DNA of 64,000 nt from RYN-230 sp963834515 (GTDB lineage Bacteria > Actinomycetota > Actinomycetes > Streptosporangiales > Streptosporangiaceae): positions 620,001 to 684,000 of the forward strand of contig CAWICB010000007.1 of assembly GCA_963834515.1 (NCBI GenBank). Reading direction: 5' to 3'. Made by a program: the position numbers and the translations under genes. Position 1 is the first letter of the stretch. Every line of letters begins with the position of its first letter. The notes below the pieces were generated by a model, which ran no database searches, was not told the DNA's origin, and saw only the letters and a list, made by a program, of their open reading frames with translations. Shown here piece after piece: positions 60,763 to 64,000 of this stretch.

Positions 60763-63247
60763 TCAGGAGGCGGCCTGCCGGGCCATCCAGGCCGCGACCT
60801 GGGCCCGCGAGTTGAAGCCCAGCTTGGTCAGCATGTTGGCTACGTGCCGGGCCACGGTGGCCTGGCTGATGACCAGTTCGTCGCCGATGGCCCGGTTGCT
60901 CAGCCCACGGGCGATCAGGCCGGCGATCTCCAGTTCGCGCGGGGTGAGGGTGGACATCTCCCCGCCTGCCGCGGCCCGCGGCCGCGGCACCGGAGCCCAC
61001 TCCAGGGGCTGGGCCGGGCCGGCCGCGCCGCCGGGGGCGGGCCGGACCGCGTAGCTGACCGCCTCGTCCGCGGTCATGGCCCGGCCCTCGGCGAGCAGCG
61101 CGCTGGCGTGCGGCTCGCCCAGGGCCTTGCGGGCCGGCCCGGCCAGCTCAGCCAGCTGGGCGCCGGTCAGCGGGGCATGACCGGCCGCGGCGCGCAGTTC
61201 GACCGCGGCCCCGGCCAGCCGGGCGGCCCGGGCCTGGTCCCCGGCCCGGGCCTCCAGCGCCGCGAACGCCTGCAGGCCGCGGGCCACCGGCAGCTGCTGC
61301 CCGGTGGCCAGGCTGAGCTGCAGGCTTTCGGTCAGGCTGGTCCGGGCCAGCCGGAAGTCACCCTGGGCCAGCGCCACCGCCGCGATGCCGGCCAGGCAGC
61401 GGGCGATCTCCGGCCGGGCGTCGATCTCCTGGTACAGGCTCAGCGCGGCCCGGTAGTGGCTGATCGCGGCGAGGTGGTCGCCGCGGGCCCGGGCCACCAC
61501 GCCCAGCCCGTAGCGGACCTGGGCCACCCCCCAGCCGTTGTTGTCCCGGAGCACATCGAGCGCCGCCTCGTAGCTGGCCTGCGCCTCGCGCAGGCTGCCC
61601 AGCCGGGCCAGGCCGGCCGCCTTGATGGTCAGCGCCAGCCCTTCCTCCCAGTCATTGCCGAGCTTGTGCGCGGTCGCCGCTGCCTCGTCGATCCGGGCCA
61701 CCGCCTCGTCCACCCGGCCCGCCCGCAGCGCAGCCACCGCGAGCAGCCGCAGCGCACCGGCCTCATGCGGGCTGCCGGCGTCATGGCAGAGCGCCAGGCC
61801 CTGGCCGGCGCAGCCGGCCCACGGTCTGGTAGTCCTGCTGCTCGAAAGCCAGGTCGCCGCGGAACACCAGAGCCGGGCCGCGGACGTCAGCCGGCACGCC
61901 GCCGGACCGCTCCAGGAACCGGTCGAACCACTCCACACCCTCGGTGGTGTCACCGTGCGTCACCCACGGGTTGCGCATGGCCCCGCACATGCGCAGCCCT
62001 TCCGCGATGTCGCCGCGGTGCAGCGAGGTGGCCAGGGCCAGCCGGTAGTTGTCCAGGTCGCCGGCGATCTGCCGGTACAGCGCCACCCGCCGCGGCCAGG
62101 TCGGCGCGCCCCGGACGAACGCCTGGGACACCACCCACTCGGCGTACCAGAGCAGGTAGTCGCGGTGCCGCAGCCGGACGTCGTCCTCTTCGCCGGACGC
62201 GGTGAGCCGGCTGGCCGCGTACTCCTTGATCGTGTCCAGCAGCCGGTACCGGGGGTCGCCGCGCAGCTCGTGGTCGTAGCTGACCAGTGACTTGTCGATC
62301 AGCGCGGACATCAGGTCCAGCACCGCCGAAGCCGGGATCTGCTCGTCCGCGCAGACCTGCTCGGCCATCTCCAGGTTCCACCCGGCGAACACCGACAGCC
62401 GCCGGAGCAGGATCTGCTCCGGCTCGGACAGCAGCTCGTAGCTCCAGTCCACCGCGGCCCGCAGCGTCTGCTGCCGGGGCGGGGCGGTCCGGTCCCCGGA
62501 GGCCAGCAGCCGGAACCGGTCATCCAGGCGGCTGGCGATCTGCTCCACCGACAGCACCCGGATCCGGGCCGCGGCCAGCTCGATGGCCAGCGGCATGCCG
62601 TCCAGCAGGCGGCACAGCCGGGCCACCGCCACAGCGTTGCCACGGCCCAGCTCGAACCCGGCCCGGGCCGCCGACGCCCGGTCGGCGAACAGCCGCATCG
62701 CCTCGTGCCGGGCCACGTCGATCAGGGCCTCCGGGTCCAGCTGCGCGGGCAGCGACAGCGGCGGTACCCGCCACACCGTCTCGCCGCCCACCCGGAGCGG
62801 CTCCCGGCTGGTGGCCAGCACCCGCAGCTGCGGGCAGCCGGCCAGCAGCTGGTGGACCAGCCCGGCGCACGCTTCCACCAGGTGCTCACAGGTGTCCAGG
62901 ACGAGCAGCAGGCGGCGGCCCCGCAGCGCCTCGATCAGCGTGGCCAGCAGCGGCCGGCCAGGCTCCTCGCGGACCCCGAACGTGGCCGCGACCCGGCGCT
63001 GGATGAGCTCGGCATCCGCCGTGTCGGCCAGCTCGACCAGCCAGGCACCGTCCGGGAAGTCCGGTACCACCTCGCAGGCCAGCCGGACCGCCAGCCGCGT
63101 CTTGCCGATGCCGCCGGGCCCGCACAGGGTCAGCGCCCGGACGTCGCTCAGCAGCAGCGCGAGCTCGGCAAGGTCGCGCTCCCGGCCGACGAAGCTGTTC
63201 GGCTCCGCAGGGAGGTTGCCCGAGGCGGGGGGAGCTGCGGAAGTCAT
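60763..63247 (-). pseudogene. LuxR-type ATPase regulator (NB-ARC/TPR), split by a one-base insertion
   Basis: From 63247 the frame gives an ATPase region with Walker A GPGGIGKTR, LLLVLDTCEH (Walker B) and ATSREPLRVGGE. It stops at 61781. The next frame continues it with TPR-like repeats (EGLALTIKAAGLARLGSLREAQASYEAAL) and a C-terminal LuxR HTH (LTPRELEIAGLIARGLSNRAIGDEL...RAQVAAWMAR). Removing one base near 61815 joins both into 828 codons, a normal length. Read error or recent mutation is likely. Such proteins act as transcription activators; the target genes are unknown. Confidence 0.85.
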
Positions 63248-63298
63248 GGCATGCGGACCGTCTGGTTGATTGCGGGGTCTACGTAGCGGGGGTGCTTT

Positions 63299-64000
63299 TC
63301 ATTCGCGGACGTCAACGGGAACAGCGCTGGTGTAGTGCAGACGACCGAAATACATCAGTTTGACCATTGTCCACCACTGTGTGCCGCGTCGGGTAGTAAC
63401 CGGTACTCGGACATGATAACGGAGAGTGACCTCCTTTCCGGCGGAGACGGCGAAACCACGTGTCCACGGATGTACCGCCTGCCAGCTGCCGAACGGGGAG
63501 ATCAGCTGGGCCTCGCCGCGGACCGGCGCGGCCGTCCGGTTGGCCAGCCGGACGGCCAGCTCAGCGCGCTGTCCCGGGGCCACCCGCAGCGCCGGGGTCA
63601 GCACGGTGACGTCCAGCTCGGCGGCGGTGGCCGCCAGGTCGGCCTCGATCGCGGGCACCAGCTCGTCCAGCGCCCGGCTGAGCGCGGGCGCCGGGGGCAG
63701 GCCGAGGTCCACCGCCACCACGTCCTCGAGGTCCTGGCCGAGCTGGTCCCGGATCCGCGCGGCCAAGAAGTAGCGCCCGGCCGGGGCGCCGGGCCGGCCG
63801 CGCACGGCCAGTTCCCAGGCCGTGTAGCCCATCGCGGGCAGCTCGTAGCGCAGCGGCCCGGCCGGCTCGGCCACCAGGCCGTCTGGCACGTCCAGCTCGA
63901 CCGCGCCGGCCGCCCCGCCGGGCCCGCCTGCCACGCTGACCCGGACCAGCCCGGGCGGGACCACGCGGGTGGGGGAGACGTGCACCGCGACCGGGAGGTT
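63299..64000 (-). CDS. C-terminal part of a large protein, possibly a GH38-type alpha-mannosidase (runs off the right edge)
   Basis: About 233 residues of the C-terminus are visible, ending PWTRGFAVSAGKEVTLRYHV...RGTQWWTMVKLMYFGRLHYTSAVPVDVRE. The region looks like a NEW3-type beta-sandwich (AELAVRLANRTAAPVRGEAQLISPFGSW). From memory of family ends, it resembles actinobacterial GH38 proteins, but no catalytic residue is in view. The frame continues past position 64000. Treat the glycosidase call as tentative. Confidence 0.4.
   Translation of the reverse strand, partial: NLPVAVHVSPTRVVPPGLVRVSVAGGPGGAAGAVELDVPDGLVAEPAGPLRYELPAMGYTAWELAVRGRPGAPAGRYFLAARIRDQLGQDLEDVVAVDLGLPPAPALSRALDELVPAIEADLAATAAELDVTVLTPALRVAPGQRAELAVRLANRTAAPVRGEAQLISPFGSWQAVHPWTRGFAVSAGKEVTLRYHVRVPVTTRRGTQWWTMVKLMYFGRLHYTSAVPVDVRE

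Overview
The window is chromosomal DNA of a very GC-rich actinomycete (phylum Actinomycetota). It carries a complete Pup-proteasome locus: the Mpa/ARC ATPase, Dop, Pup, PrcB, PrcA, PafA and PafB/PafC. It also has other actinobacterial families (DUF3099, DUF3090, SCO1664 family, DUF3866, DUF1707-FHA, HelY-type helicase), many GTG starts, and several TAnnnT -10 boxes placed so close to the start codon that the mRNA should be leaderless. The genus cannot be fixed from the sequence. I see no rRNA, tRNA or CRISPR array.

Layout. 0-3.7 kb: the start of an ABC exporter ATPase, a sensor kinase, a candidate 6C-type small RNA, DUF3099, an FMN-dependent hydroxyacid oxidoreductase and dodecin. 3.7-13.6 kb: a TldE/TldD protease pair, the FabG-FabI fatty-acid reductase pair, PurU, a RecD-like helicase, an FHA protein, and a phosphatase/DUF3090/SCO1664 operon. 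13.6-18.7 kb: a PAC2 protein, a methionine synthase gene (metH) with a single-base frameshift, and a HAD phosphatase. 18.8-36.9 kb: the Pup-proteasome neighbourhood (RecB-like nuclease, site-2 protease, TrmI, Mpa, Dop, Pup, PrcB, PrcA and PafA). A six-gene catabolic cassette sits between prcA and pafA: E2, fused E1, VOC protein, GntR regulator, M24-fold hydrolase and aldehyde dehydrogenase. 37-45.7 kb: a double-FKBP lipoprotein, a DoxX-like protein, DUF3866, PafB/PafC, TatA/TatC and HelY.

45.7-52.3 kb is accessory in character. It holds a flavin/F420 oxidoreductase, a universal stress protein, a decayed DUF222 (13E12-type) gene that still has a near-consensus LexA box, two GNAT genes, a dead and an intact IS982-type element side by side, a small HTH gene behind a perfect palindrome, and an ArsB/NhaD-type permease. 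52.3-64 kb holds a 5'-3' exonuclease, a SpoIIE-type phosphatase, and an M24 peptidase and an MsiK-type ATPase that run into each other tail to tail with no stop codons at the junction. Then come an Lrp regulator, a TetR/MFS efflux pair with two clear operators, a degenerate adenylate-forming domain, a frameshifted LuxR-type ATPase regulator, and the end of what may be a glycosidase.

Most interesting signals: (1) a 95-bp repeat present twice, 93% identical, each copy beginning at the base after a stop codon (dodecin, prcA); (2) the GntR-controlled catabolic cassette inside the proteasome locus, whose M24 enzyme lacks a canonical metal-binding Asp; (3) three tandem hairpins with C-rich loops near 1.7 kb; (4) the LexA box on the DUF222 remnant; (5) the stop-less convergent junction at 55.4 kb. 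Three single-base frameshifts (metH, LuxR-type gene, dead IS copy) should be checked against reads before being taken as biology.
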